From Choanephora cucurbitarum (lineage: Eukaryota > Mucoromycota > Mucoromycetes > Mucorales > Choanephoraceae): a stretch of DNA of 64,000 bases. Shown here piece by piece: positions 46,421 through 59,803 of the stretch. The notes beneath the pieces are model-generated. The model saw nothing but the letters and a program-made list of their open reading frames with translations, did not search any database and had not been told where the DNA came from. A program made the position numbers and the translations under genes. Numbering within the stretch: position 1 is the first letter of the stretch; the number at the start of each line of letters is the position of its first letter. The stretch is taken from positions 186,001 to 250,000 of the forward strand of contig JAIWNI010000031.1 of NCBI GenBank assembly GCA_025331435.1, in the 5' to 3' direction.

Positions 46421-47606
46421 ATGACAGAACAACAAAAAAAGCCCTCAGTATTCGAGGAATCAACGCAATATCAACATTGGCGCTTTAGTCCAGAGAAGAT
46501 CTGGGATATTCGAAACAAGAGTACAGAGGCGGCCATCAGTCGAGTGAGGCGTAACTTGCAAGAGGAGATTGTAAGATATAAGTAGTTTGTACGCTCTCTT
46601 TCTATTTTATTCAACTAAAATTTGCTTATGATAGAATGAACATACCAACACAACCGAACATATTGAACGCGATTATCTTTCAGCAAAAGAAGAGCATGCA
46701 CTTTGTAGTTTTTACGAGATCCAATTACAGGCGATGAGCAAACACTGTCATTTCTCCAATCTAGTCATGGCAACCGCAGTCATCTATATGAAGCGATTTT
46801 ATCTGCATAATACTGTAATGGACTACCACCCAAAAGACGTTTTGTAAGTTATTAATGGGCCTTCCCTTCTTTACTTTCTGACTCTTTGTTAGTTTAACTT
46901 GTTTGTTTCTGGCTACTAAGTCTGAAAGTGAACGGATCTCAATTGATGATTTTGGCAAGACGTTACGTTTACCAAACACAGCCAATGTATTGAAGCTTGA
47001 ATTCACTCTTTCTCAGGGTCTCAAGTTCCAATACTATGTTCATCACCCTTATCGACCTGCCTATGGTTTTTTTCTAGATATGCAAACAGCCCCTGCCATG
47101 GATATGAAGGCATTGAAAGAAACTTATAAGCGAGTGGATAAGACAATTGCTGATATCCTGTTGACAGATTTGCCCTTGATCTATCAGCCCTCTCAGCTTG
47201 CTCTTGCAGCCTTCATGATAGCAGGCAAAGACAACCAATTTGACCAACAGATAAAACAGTATATTCAACATCGTTTCAGTGAACAAGAGGCTACTACTTT
47301 ATTGGATGTGTTGGAAGGCATTCTAGCCTACTATAGAGCAGTTCCAGCCAAGGTGACTCAAGAGGAAGCAAGAAAGATTGACTACAAATTAAAGCTCTGT
47401 ATGAATCCTGCCATGAATCCAGATTCTGCCATGTAAGTTAAAAATACATATGTATATAAAGAAACATAAATAACACACATACATATGTATATACGAATAT
47501 ATATACAAATAGCTATAAAAAGAGATTGGCAGAAAGAGAAGAAGAAGAGAAGCGAAAGAAGGCAAGGTTGGCTGGTGATTCGCCTGCTTCATTATCCTCT
47601 TCTTAA
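46421..47606 (+). CDS. CCL1: Cyclin H (TFIIH/CAK subunit)
   Basis: Regulatory cyclin of the CDK-activating kinase and TFIIH. Four exons (46421-46570, 46635-46843, 46893-47432, 47513-47606), 330 aa. Hallmarks are [13 protein letters not shown] at the N-terminus, the first cyclin fold with [13 protein letters not shown]...[20 protein letters not shown], and the second fold with [16 protein letters not shown]. The C-terminus is basic ([18 protein letters not shown]). The TAA stop occupies 47604-47606 and overlaps the stop of the ING gene on the other strand. The start follows the TauD-family stop by about 55 bp of T/C-rich sequence. Confidence 0.93.
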
Positions 47607-48525
47607 ATCGTCTTTTTCTTTTTTAACTCTGGTGTGCAATTCTTGCAGTACCATTTGCCTTTTGGAGGCACCTTTAGACCCACACACTCTAGATGAAACC
47701 ATTCAATTTCACACTGCAGACAAAATAAAGTCAATTCATGCTTCCTTTTTCTCCACTCTTTTTTGTTCTTCTTACCTCTTCGTTATCGCATGCCACCATT
47801 TCACCAAATGAAACTTGAGAACAGTAACAATAAAGTGGTTCATTAGGATCAATAGGTAAATCACTTAAAGAAACAGCACTACAGCATACAATAAGTCACA
47901 TATATATTTCTCTTTTTTCATTTCAACTTACGCTTTAGCATGCTGAATGGCATCTTGAGTTGAAAGGTAATTTGATTCCTGCTCGTTCTTTTTCTTCTTT
48001 CGACTTTGCTTATGTGTCTCTTTATGTATTGATTCTCTGTCTTGTTCATCTTGTTCATCTAACTCTTGTTCTTCATGACTTCGCTTTGATGATCTGGCTG
48101 GACCTATCAGTTGTTCATCTTCAATCTTCTGCAAGTCGTTATCTAGACGTGTACAGTGTCGATCGACTGTATCGTAAGTTGATTTGGCTAATGCGAACTT
48201 TTCTTCACCCTTCTTGAGTGCTTCATCTAATAACTGACCAATGTGTTCTAGTTGCTTTCTTCGCTCTTCTGCGGTTAGTGTTTTGTTGAAGCTCAAAAGA
48301 TGCTTTGATTCATCAGCTACTTTCTGCATCAACGCTTCAGCATGCTCATCTAGCTGTCGTATAAGTGCGTAGTTCCGCTGTAACTCTAAGGGTAAAGCTT
48401 CTACAGCTTCAAAAACAAATGAATATGATCTATCAATCAAACTTGTTTGTTGTTATCTTTTAATTCAACTTACTGTCCGAATATTCGTCTAAATAAGTGG
48501 CTGCTATATGAGATTCCTTCTTCAT
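47603..48525 (-). CDS. ING-family PHD-finger protein (chromatin reader)
   Basis: Subunit type found in histone acetyltransferase or deacetylase complexes (yeast Yng1/Yng2/Pho23; animal ING1-5). Exons on the minus strand: 48525-48474, 48400-47932, 47878-47776, 47713-47603; 244 aa. The ING N-terminal domain shows [26 protein letters not shown] and a coiled region [17 protein letters not shown] Lys/Glu-rich linker follows. The C-terminal PHD has the C4HC3 spacing in [19 protein letters not shown], then [13 protein letters not shown], then KGKWYCKNC. The aromatic Tyr and Trp of the H3K4me3 cage are present. It appears closest to the ING4/5 or Yng2 branch by eye. Confidence 0.92.
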
Positions 48526-49682
48526 TACTTCAAACAATAAACATAAAGGACTCCAGAGTGTTTTTCTTTCTCTGCCTCTGTCTTTTTTTTTTTTTTTTCT
48601 TTGGAAACTCTCATTTCAAACTCCTTTACGCGCTTTATAGCCTGTTTCTCTGACTTGTGTAAGATGAACTCTGATCTATTAACACTCATATGCTTAATTT
48701 AGACACATGAGTGAATCTAATACTAGCCTTGAATGTGAAAGCATCTGATAAAGCATGAACAGCTGATTACTAATGAATTACTATTAATTAAAGGCTGTGC
48801 CTATTGCTAAGCACGAAGCAGAACACTTAGGCACACTTAAACTTATATACTAGTTTCTATCTGTTGATTAATACATAACAGAAAAGGACGAAAAGAAAAA
48901 GAGTGCAACAATTGATACAGTGTAAGACTTGCGTGTTTCAGAGACAAACTGTATCTGTTTGTTTGTAGTACATGGTTAGGTCAACAAAGAACTAAGATTA
49001 TACTATTCTATGATATTTCACACTCTGAAGGAATCAAACAAGCATACTGCTTTAAGGATAACTAAGAAAGTATTCAAGAAGTAACATTTGGTCCAAGTTG
49101 ACTTTACTCAATAGTGTAACAGAATTACTGCTTTTTCTATTTTTATTTTGTACCAATACAATCATTGTTAAGATACGATTGAGAAAGCGTGTTATCTCCT
49201 CTTAACCTGACATAGAGAAAACAACATTAGAGATTATTATCGTGTGGTAGAAAGAATGACTCTCTTCTATCAAACCAACTATACTAAAAAAAAAAGAAGG
49301 AAAAAGTTGTCGCAACCATCTTCATTTTCTATTTCTTATTTTCCTCAAGTAGCACGATTTATTGAAAAAAGAAAAAAAAAGGGTGTGCAATCTATTTTGG
49401 GAAATGGCTGGGTTTCTTATCAGATCTAGTTGAGTTGTTCTTTTTTTTTACAGAAAATCAATAGAGCAAAACAAAGATGAAAGTAAAAAGTAACATAGCA
49501 ACCTATTTCTCACTGTCTATGTATATGTCTGTCTGTTTCATTGTGCATAACCCAAGTATGTATGTATATACTTTATTTGGAACGATCGGGAAAATATTTA
49601 TCTGATCCTTTTTAAAAGAAAATTGCCTTTTTTTTTTATTCACTCTTTTTTATTCTCTCTTTTTTTTTTTTGCATCTCAATT
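48526..49682. other. Gene-poor intergenic interval
   Basis: About 1.16 kb of AT-rich DNA between divergent genes (ING minus, Suc/Fer plus), with T-runs near both ends. No feature beyond presumed promoters. Confidence 0.5.
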
Positions 49683-50717
49683 ATGTCATCATTTCTCATT
49701 ACATTAGGTAGTTTGATTATAGGTAGTGAGTCAAGTTCTGTTCCTCCTTCTCCTCCTAAATCAGAACAAGCCACCAAGACAGAAGAACCACAAGTTGAGT
49801 TGGACCAGATTCCACCAAACGATGTACTTGTTGAACGCGATTGCAACACTTGTCCTGAACAAGAGTGTGAAGAACACCAACAATACCCTTCTTATCTCGA
49901 CCTTGATAACAACTCACGGTTACTTGGCTCCATGTCTCCATATGGTCGGCATATCATGATTAGTACAGCCCAGTGCGATTGGCCAGAGCGTATTGAAGAA
50001 GACTATGGTACATTGGCAGCTAACCTACAGGCTCTTTTGGTAGCCAGCCCTATGCCTTGGCGTACTTTTGTTACAAATACATCTATGATTTCTTCTCATG
50101 CTACCAATGTACGCTGTGGATTGGATGTAGTCATCTTGCCAGACAATATTGTGGTAGCCAATGTCACACCAGATGATGCGGAACTGTTGTACCAAGTGTT
50201 CGTCAAAATGCCTCTGCCTGAGAGTCCAGTTCAACCAGAGCAATTCAGCCAATATAACCTAAAGGACTTGGTCGTCTATCCAAACCCTTATGACTCTATG
50301 GTTCTGATATGTTCGCATCGAAAAAGGGATAAGCGATGTGGAGTGACAGCACCTTATCTGAACAGAGAATTTGATCATGTCTTACGAGAATTAGATATTC
50401 CTGATGGAGAGGGTGGTACAGCTGTCTTTATGGTCAGCCATATTGGAGGTAACAGACACTAAAAAGTGACATAGAGGAAGTCATGAAATGCTTAGTTACT
50501 TTCTTGGTTAGGTCACAAATTTGCAGGCAATGTGATTGTCTATATCAATCAAGGCAGAACGGGTATCTGGTATGGCCGCGTCAAGACTTGTCATTGTCGT
50601 GCTATTGTAGAAGAAACGATTATGAATGGAAGAGTGATTAAAGAGCTGTACAGAGGTTCAATGAACCATAGTTTTGGTCATGTTGAACAGACTAAATGTA
50701 AAAGGATTCAATGGTAA
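49683..50717 (+). CDS. Suc/Fer (sucrase/ferredoxin-like, AIM32-type) protein
   Basis: Two exons (49683-50448 and 50512-50717), 323 aa. Signature elements are a Cys pair near the N-terminus (CNTCPEQEC), TAQCDWP, a central LICSHRKRDKRCG and the C-terminal HIGGHKFAGNVIVYI typical of the thioredoxin-like ferredoxin domain in Suc_Fer/AIM32 proteins. Yeast AIM32 is a mitochondrial iron-sulfur redox protein; similar function is plausible but not shown. The N-terminus has a short hydrophobic stretch (SFLITLGSLIIG). The intron splits the Gly codon of GGHKFAG. Confidence 0.88.
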
Positions 50718-51774
50718 TCACAACTAATAAAAAGTAAAATAATGTACATAGGCTTTCAACAGAAAAAATCGCATTTTATCATGTCTGTTTCTTTGTTTTG
50801 TGTGGGAGTGTATACTTTTGAATTGATGAATCATTTGCTTGAAGACAGAAAGCGGGATAGATTGCGCTAAGGTACTGTTTGCAGATTTACTTGGAAAGAT
50901 GCAAGGCAAATCTCTCTAGAATGTGCATATTATAAGCTGAGAATGTTCCTAAATGAATAATAACTATCAGCCTTTACGGATTTGGCGATTGAAAAAGAAC
51001 TGGATCTGTTTTTCATACTAATCAGATGAGAATCGATTCTTGCTACCAGCCGTCGAAATCCCGTCTTTCTACGAAAGCTTGGATGACAGTCGGTCTTTCA
51101 ACCTTGGATATTAGTTTAACAGTGTTGTCAGGATTATCTGATTCAAACTTCCCCTTGGTCTTCTTTTATCGCCAATGTTGTCATAAGATATCGCTAGATT
51201 CCAACGAACAAAGAAGTTTATTGATCTGTTATTTGTAAACACTATGCTATCCCTTCTGATTTCGACAACTAGATATGTCATTCTTTCTGTCTTATATTAC
51301 TTGTGAGCTATAGGCATATTTCAACAAACTCTGAATAGATTGCTGTACTTACTACCAAGTTATGCCATCTATTTGATAGATAGAGTTTGATTTACTGAGG
51401 AAACCTGTACTCGACTCGATAGTTTCCATATACAAGTCTGAACAATGAGCGCTTTTCTTTTGTTTAAGCACTTCTTTGTGTATTGAATGATATGATTAAC
51501 TCAATCTTAGCATCTAGTTAGTTAATCTCTTGCATTATCATTGGTTTCCTGCATTTTGAGTGGGTAATAGTCAATAGATGTTAAAGCAAAACATTTGATT
51601 GGTCAAAAATTTATACGTCACGTTCTGTCCTTTTTTTATGTGGATGTGTGTGCGTATGCGTGTGCCAGTGTGCGCGCGTATACGCGGGAAAGTAAAGTCA
51701 CTTTCTCAGTACGTAATGCTTCCTTCTTTCTTTTTCTTTTCCTATCCACATATAAAAAAAGAAACCTAGAAGCA
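50718..51774. other. Gene-poor intergenic interval
   Basis: About 1.06 kb, AT-rich. Just upstream of the RPT5 start is a short alternating purine/pyrimidine patch (GTGTGTGCGTATGCGTGTGC at about 51643-51662). No gene or RNA is supported. Confidence 0.5.
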
Positions 51775-53200
51775 ATGACGACTTTAGAAGACAAATCTTT
51801 ATGGGAATCTCAAAACAACGATGATGATATTGGTCAAGATATCCTTCGCTTGGCACCTGATGAAATCACAAACAGAACTCGTTTATTAGAAAATGATATC
51901 AAAGTCATGAAATCCGAAATTGTTCGCCTTCAACATGAACAAGCTGCTATGAAAGAAAGAATTAAAGACAACAAAGAAAAGATCAAGATGAACAAGCAGC
52001 TTCCTTACCTTGTTGGTAATGTGGTTGAGGTAACAGTTTCTTTTTTTGTATCAGTTTTATCAAAGGACGTGTTTTGACAGTTTTTTTTTAAAAAAACAAC
52101 AACTAGTTACTTGATGTTGAACCTGATGAAGAAGACAGTGAAGGTGCTAATGTCGACTTGGATGGACAGATTAAGGGTAAATGTGCAGTCATCAAGACTT
52201 CCACAAGACAGGTAAAAAAAAAACGGTCATAAAGAAAGTTCCATTCTATAGGTATTAACGCATAACATAGACTATCTTTCTGCCGCTTATTGGTTTGGTA
52301 GATGCTAATGAATTAAAGCCTGGAGATTTGATCGGTGTGAATAAGGACAGTTATTTGGTCTTGGATAAATTGCCAAGTGAATATGATTCCCGTGTAAAGG
52401 CAATGGAAGTAGATGAAAAGCCCACTGAAGACTACAACGATATTGGTGGATTAAACAAGCAGATTGAAGAATTGGTAGAGGCTGTTGTTTTGCCCATGAC
52501 ACATGCTGATCGATTTAAGAATCTGGGTATTAAGCCTCCTAAGGGTGTGTTGATGTACGGTCCTCCTGGTACAGGTAAAACTCTGTTGGCCAGAGCTTGT
52601 GCTGCTCAGACCAACTCAACCTACCTCAAGTTGGCGGGTCCTCAGTTGGTTCAGATGTTCATTGGTGATGGTGCTAAGCTTGTTCGTGATGCCTTTGAGT
52701 TGGCTAAAGAAAAGTCACCTGCTATTATCTTTATTGATGAACTGGATGCTATCGGTACAAAGCGTTTCGATTCTGAAAAATCGGGTGATCGTGAAGTACA
52801 GCGTACTATGTTGGAACTCTTGAACCAACTGGATGGTTTCTCTTCAGATGACCGTATTAAGGTAATTGCTGCTACAAATCGTATTGATATCCTGGATCCT
52901 GCCTTGCTGCGTTCTGGTCGTCTAGATCGTAAGATCGAATTCCCCTTACCCAACGAAGAAGCCAGAGCTCGTATCATTCAAATTCACTCTCGAAAGATGA
53001 ACGTGAACAAGGATGTCAATTTTGATGAACTTGCTCGTTGTTGTGATGAATTCAACGGTGCTCAATGTAAAGCTATTTGTGTTGAGAGTGGTATGCTTGC
53101 CTTACGTCGTGGTGCTGTTGAAATCACACATGAAGACTTCATGGAAGCTATTCAAGAAGTACAAGCCAAGAAGAAGATGACCTTACAATACTATGCTTAA
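51775..53200 (+). CDS. RPT5: 26S proteasome regulatory ATPase RPT5 (PSMC3)
   Basis: AAA+ ATPase of the 19S base that unfolds substrates and opens the 20S gate. Three exons (51775-52029, 52107-52211, 52271-53200), 429 aa. N-terminal coiled coil: residues 35-75. OB fold around residues 76-150. AAA module: Walker A GPPGTGKT (about 217-224), Walker B IIFIDELD, sensor/[14 protein letters not shown]. The C-terminus ends in YYA, the hydrophobic-Tyr-X tail that docks into the 20S alpha ring. The in-frame extension upstream to 51595 lacks conservation, and the ATG before [10 protein letters not shown] matches family starts. Confidence 0.96.
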
Positions 53201-53563
53201 ATATTTCTTACATATCCCCAAATAAACTTTTTTTTTTCTATTAAACATCGTAACGTATGCATCTGTTAATGAACTATTAATTTTGTGTACGCTGGAAACA
53301 AATAAGGACTAGTTTCTTAACTTCTTGCACCACAAGAAAAAGGAACGACAATGCCGCCCGAAATCAGGAGTAGTCATCGTTATTGGATGATGATGTTTTT
53401 AAATTACAGTCAGACGCTGAGTTGAGTACGGACGGCGCTTAAAGTCATTTAAAGGCAAACAAAACTCCATTTTTTTCTGCAAGTTTTTCTATTTTCTTTT
53501 TCATTCCTTTCTTTTTCCCTCCTTCTCTCTTAACTTTGATATCCTCAAACTAATAATATACCA
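53201..53563. other. Short intergenic interval
   Basis: About 360 bp containing the RPT5 3' UTR and, from about 53470, T/C-rich promoter DNA. Nothing else seen. Confidence 0.5.
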
Positions 53564-56500
53564 ATGGATATGCAACTGTCAGAAAAACCTAAAGGGTATG
53601 CACGATTTAGCTTAAAGAAATAAAAGAGATTGAATTCATTCTGACTCATGTTTGACAGGTCTTCTGATCCGGCTATTTCACAAACACCTACAGTATCTAA
53701 TACACCAAAACAACCTCGACGCTTACAGAATATGTTTGATGTAGGCGATTCGGAAGATGAGGAAGAGTGTTTGACCGAGAAAGGAGAAGAGCCCGAAAAG
53801 ATGCCAACAGTTGAGCCAACGCCTAAGAAACTCAAAACAGTCGTACAGTTTCCTGACCAGTTAGAACAACGCTTTTATCATCAAAACCCCAAACCGCCTG
53901 TAGACGATGACGAAGAGTCCTTATCACCACCTCCACTTACTCGAAAAGAAAAACTTTTGAATTATCTTCATGCCAAGTTTCCGAGTCGAATTGTCCGACG
54001 AGTTCTAAAATGTACCATAGCCTACTTTATCTCTGCCTTGTTTAGTTTGATTTTACCATTGGGTCATGCTCTAGGTCCAGCACCGTTCCTGGCTACCACA
54101 GGCATGCTCTTTAGCCATCCTGGCCGAAGCATGGGTGCTCAATTCGATGCTACTGTTACAGCTGTTCTTGGTGTGTTAGCTGCTATTGTATATGCATTTG
54201 CAGGCATGGCAGCTGCTGTTGCTTACAATGTACGTCATCCAGATACCTACCTAACAGGTCGCACCATCAATGCCATCTTTTTGTTCGTCGGAATTTTCAG
54301 TGCCCAAATGTTGCGTCAAATATACCCTAAATTCCATTTTTTCTCACTGCAGTTCATGATCATACAGATTTTTAGTATGACACGTGGTGTCGACTATTTT
54401 TCTGTCCCTTTTGATTTGCCATTGCACTACGGCTTACCCCTTTTGATTGGACATGGCATTTCACTTGTTGTCAACTTGGTGATTTGGCCAGAGACAGCTG
54501 TTGATGGCCTTGGTAGAGCATTGGAAGAGACAATCACAAGCAGTCGAGACATGCTGAATATGATCACAAAACAGTTCTTTTTGGACCCTCAATCTGATGC
54601 GGTTGCTGAATCAGTCGTAGACGAGCTAGCAGCCAAAATGCGTCGAGGCATGACAAAAGTAAAAACAGCTTATCGTGAAGCCAAGTATGAGATGTCTTAT
54701 TCTTTTGTTCGTCCTCAACAACTAGGGCCAATTCGAAAATCATTGGATCGATTGACAAAGCATCTCAACATTTTAGGTGGTTGTTTAAAGACAGAACGTG
54801 AATTGTTTGAAAGTGCAATCGAGACACTTCATGCAGAAATGAGGGATTTTGATAGTGACAATGAAGACAACGAATCTACACTGGATGGCCGCCAGCACCG
54901 AGGATATGCAAGTGATCAAGAAGATAATCATCGTACTTCATTAGCAAAACATTCTTACAGTGAAGAGGACCTAAATTTACTCCGCACTGCGCTACGTGCC
55001 ACAAACGACTTTGTCAACAATAAACACCCAAGCCCGAGATCGTCGAGGCCTAATTCAAGAGCCAATTCAAGACCAAATTCACGACCCGTTTCGGCTCATA
55101 ATTCAGAAGACGAAGATGATTATTCTGAGCAAAACCAACGCTCTGTTTCTTCCCTTAAGTCTTTCCTCAGTCTACCTAAACTATCAATACCAAAACCCAA
55201 ACCGCCTCAGAAGACAAAGAAGCAAACTGAATATGATCATCGCCATCTACTTTTGACTTACTTGGAGAGTCTCCGAGATCCTTTGATGGACCTCTCTTTG
55301 GATTGTGCTAATGCATTAGAATGCGTTTGTGATAGTGTTGCTTCTGAATTTGATATCGAGACAGATGATGATGCCATTCGCAAGACTTGGAGATCCTTTC
55401 TTCGACATACCTTTAAAGTGGGTACCAAGGAACCTGATCCAGAAGATGATTTCAGAAAGTCGTTTGAACGTCATAAGGGCAGCGACCAATGTAATTGTTC
55501 GCAAAACATTCGATTGGCCATTGTTCAGTTCGACAAAGCTGAGCGTGAACGTATGCATGCACTGTATGAAATCAACAAAAATCGTATTGGATGTGAAGCT
55601 CTTGATTTAGGCATGCGTCAAGAGCTTTTTCTTGTCTTCTTCTTTATATTTACTTTACGCGAAGTAGCAAATGAGCTACAAGAAATGACAATGCATATGG
55701 ACGAAATTCATATGCAATCAAGAAAGTCAAGTTTCAATGGAAAGAGGCGCAAGCGTCTCTATTTCCCTGGATTGAATCAAAAGGTATGGCAAAAATGGGT
55801 CAAAGCAAATAATCATCAAAGTGTTCGAGACAAAGGTGGTCCTGCTTTTCGTAAGTATAGACAGAGAGTAAAATAAAAATAGGCGTGCTAAGATTTTTTT
55901 TTTATTAATCAAGGTAATTTGACAACACATATGCCCTCGGATGAACCAAAGAAAACAGAGGCAGAAGATGAATATCTCTTAACAAAAATACAAACGAATG
56001 GCAGCTTGATGAGACCAACCCGAAGAGAATCAGTAGCGGTTCAAAAGTCATTGACCCGCATTGATTCAACTTTGGAGGAAGAACCTAGCTCACCCGCCAT
56101 GCTTCGACATCGTCATAAACAACAAGATCCGATGAACAGCAGTCTGCATGATATTCGTATAGAGGTACCTCAAGCTCCAGCTGAAACAGCCAGCAATCAG
56201 TCATCTACCAAGGAAGTAAGAGAGAAAGCACCATTGATGTTACGTATTCGTTACTCCATTTGGTTTCATTTACAATACTTGAATCGCTATGAATTCAAGT
56301 TTGCTCTAAAAATGGCCATTGCCGTCTTGGTGTTGACCATTCCTTCCTTTTTACCAGTATCATCTGCATGGTATTTCAATGTTAGAGGACAGTGGGCACC
56401 TATGACTGTCATTGCTATTATGAATCCAACAAGTGGTGGTACATTGGAAGCTAGTTTCTGGCGTGTTGTGGGTACTCTTATAGGTGCATTTGTTGGATGG

Positions 56501-57765
56501 GCTGCTCTGGCTGCAGGTGAAGGTAGTCCTTACCTTTTAGGCCTGTTTGCTGTACTTTTAGGTAAGAGAAGAGAAAGAAAATGGCAAGATGTGGATCTTT
56601 TTTAACATTTGTTTATAAGCTCTTCCTTTCTTTTATATTCATTTGGCAAGTACCTTTAATAAGGTTGGTGTTGTATGTCTGGTGACATATGAAGTAGTTG
56701 CGTTAAGTAGATATGCCAATCCACCTCTCGATGAGACGATTGATGCTACTGTGTGGTAAGTTTCACAGCCTTCCTTTTCTGCTTTTTGCTGTATTACAAT
56801 CAAGCAGACTATTCATTTATTTAACTTTAGGAAACGAACAATTACACTTATTGTAGGTATTTGTGCTGCATTATTACTCAATTCGTAAGTCAATTCGAAA
56901 TACAGTTTATAAGCAATTGGCTCAGACACGTTTTCTTCATTATTGTAGCTTGATTTGGCCATTTGTTGCACGACATATGGTACGAAAATCAGTTGCTGCA
57001 TGCATGAGCAGCTTAGAAGATTATTACACCTTTGTCATGGGGACTTTTCTATACCATGATCCACAAACAATTCCATCTGATACTGATATCAACCGAGGTG
57101 TCAAGATGGAGAACAAGATTCAGTCAGCCATTGATGCCTGTTCCGTCATGCTTGAGTTGACAGACAATGAACCACGATTCCGAGGTCCCTTTCCTAAGCT
57201 GTTTTACAAAGAAATGATTGTTTCTATGCGAAACTTATTAGATCGCTTACTGAGCATTCGCGTGGCATTATTGCAAATGCCATTGGTAGTCAAACATGAT
57301 ATCTGTAAACAAGCTTATCACTTAGACAGGCGTGATATGGTAAGATACACACTTTTATGTAAATGCATAGAGTATAACTAAAAATGAATTAAGATTGCAT
57401 CGATTCTACTTTGTTTTCATACATTGTCAGCCTCGCTTAGATCTAAAACTCCTTTACCTGTATATATGCCATCTGCCCGTGCTATTCGTACGAAACTAAT
57501 GGAGCATCGTCGCACTGATGCCAAAAAAACAAACTGGATCAAATTTAGAAATCTGACATGGTTTGCTATGGCTTGCTCCTCAGAAGAAATGATCGATGAA
57601 CTCGAATATTTAACTAAGCTTATACGATATATTGTTGGTGAGAGTGAACATGCTGACTTAGCCAAGCGAATTGATGATTTTGTTAATCTTCAAGAGTGTG
57701 GTGGAAACAGAATGACAATTATATCCACTGTTTCTGATGATCCTGTAGAACATAAATATCAGTAA
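53564..57765 (+). CDS. Brefeldin-A-sensitivity-related / FUSC-type membrane transporter
   Basis: Seven exons (53564-53595, 53659-55850, 55914-56561, 56620-56755, 56831-56884, 56949-57339, 57394-57765), 1,274 aa. Two hydrophobic blocks are separated by a long polar region. The first spans about residues 115-290 (RRVLKCTIAYFISALFSLIL; GPAPFLATTGMLF.HPGRS.GAQ), matching the ArAE/BRE4-like N-terminal six-helix domain. The second spans about 860-1000 (KFALKMAIAVLVLTIPSFLP; RGQWAPMTVIAIMNP..GGT) and matches FUSC/ALMT-like channels. The centre is acidic, with a Ser/Arg/Pro-rich repeat (SRPNSRANSRPNSR). Fungal relatives include yeast BRE4 and aromatic-acid-exporter-like proteins; substrate unknown. 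Exon 1 encodes only about 11 residues. Confidence 0.87.
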
Positions 57766-59803
57766 ATACAAACTTATGAAATACTTTTGTCTTCCCCCCC
57801 CCCTCCCTTTTTTTTGTATTAATTTACTTTTCCTTCCTCTCTTTGTTTAAGAGAGAAAAAATTCGTTTTAACAGCATTTACAATAAATTGCGCGCTTATT
57901 ATGAAAAAAAGAAAACAAATACTCATGGTAAAACTAGTTTAATCAAGTTGAACTATGAATGGATGATTTTGTTCTATTACTTTCTTTATGCTTTGTGTAA
58001 GCATCATTAATGAAACAATGGCTTGAGATGCTTAGCAAAAGAAAACTTTGTTGAAAAGAAAGGATGAGAAATAACCTTTTCTTTTCTTTTTTTCTACAGC
58101 AAAGTTGGCTGTTTAGATTTCGCTACTTGCATATTTTCTCCTGAAGTACACTGACAATGCAAGTTTTCAGCGGTAACAAACCCATCCCTTATACGTATTT
58201 GTGGAACTAATGTGTTGTTTAACGAGCTCATATCCAGATTTTCTATAAGAAAAGTTATCGTACACTTTCAAAAGTGCAGATCATTTTTTTTCTTGACAAG
58301 CACGCAACTTTTTTTTGGAACCAAAAAATCACTTTATCTTCTGGTAGTATGTATTGAAAGCAGAGTTCCGAAATATGCATATGTTGTACTATTCAGTACA
58401 TATATCGATTTTGCGAGTTAAATATGCTACCCTAGCATAGCTCAACTATGTCTCTTTTCGGGAAAAAGAAGATTCTTTCTATGTCCTCTATCTTAGGCAC
58501 TCCTGTCTAAACCAGAATGTTTAATGATAATCATCATCAGAAGCTCACAGACAAGTATTCTGTACGACCCAAAAAACAAGCTCCTTTAAATTAAACAAAT
58601 TTGCAATTCGTTTGCATAGAAAATTATAAATTGAATTAAAAACTGGTACTTACAATAAGAAAGAGTAGCTAAAAAAAAAAGGTTCTATCTGGTTTATGTT
58701 TCATAGCTTATTTTAAGTTCGCAACATGTCAATGATAAACTATATGGTTATCTTTGGCCAGGTTTTGTTTGTTGATAAAGAAAGGAGACCTATATGAAAA
58801 ACGATCGCTAAAGAAGTGTTTTCTTTTCTTATGAATTTGATTTTTCTGCAACTACATTCATGCCTTCTGTAATTCATACCAGATCTAAGATCTATTCTTG
58901 TTATAGTATGGAAAGAATGGTTTCGCACAGAAAAAAAAGCATTGTTGTTCTTTTAAGGATGCCAAACGATTTTCTTCTCATTCCTTGGTAGTAGCTCGCT
59001 CCTACAGGCATATCATACTTAACAATAAAGAGAAAGAGAGGGAGAGAGAATAGGAGTTGGATAAGAACGCTTCTGGTTAAGATTGAATCAATGTACATGT
59101 AATCGTCATTGGCTCGAATGTATTCCATTGTTCTCAATCACCTCCTTAGATTTAGGACACTCTCTTCTCTTTTTTTTTACCTTCCCTGTATTATAATGCA
59201 TATGCTCCTTATTAGCTAATTATCACATAGCTTACTGATACCGCATTTTGGCTCACCGATAGTATTGCTCTCTCTTTCTTTCTTTGTGATTATATTGAGC
59301 TACCCATCTTTTTTGTTTGAGTGTATGTCCATGCAGGGTTCGCTTTTTTTATGTTGGAAGAAAACGCTTTTCTTTTGGTTTTGAACAAAAGGGAGGATGG
59401 GGGAGAAGAATCTGCAGGATTCAAGAAGTGTTTGTCAAGATGACAACGAGTCAAGGGTCTTTATCGTAGATTCTCTTACCATTTGGAAAGTCATGAAAGT
59501 AAAATAACTTCATATCTCTTTATTGCAACATGCAAGAAGAAGCTAACAGAATAGGATGAACCATGACATGCTTTTATATTAAATCATATAAAATATTTAT
59601 TAAGAATTATTATAAACATAAATCAAAGGAAAGACTGCCATACATATTAGCGAAGTAAAAAAAAAAAAAAAAAAAGAAGAAAGAGACGAATGGGAGAAGA
59701 AAGAGGGAAAAAGGAGGAAAGCATACATATATATTTGAATATACATAAAGAAGATAAGAAGCGAGAGAATGTGTGAGCAGATTACTTTGGTTGTAAGGTC
59801 TGA
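57766..59803. other. Gene-poor interval between convergent genes
   Basis: About 2 kb, AT-rich, between the BFR/FUSC gene (plus) and the FAR1-type gene (minus), which converge. Includes an unusual C-run near 57795. No coding or RNA feature is supported. Confidence 0.5.

Noticed and set aside
51595..51774. N-terminal extension of RPT5 to an upstream in-frame ATG
   Set aside because: The extra residues are not conserved and run through T/C-rich leader sequence; family proteins start at about the ATG at 51775.
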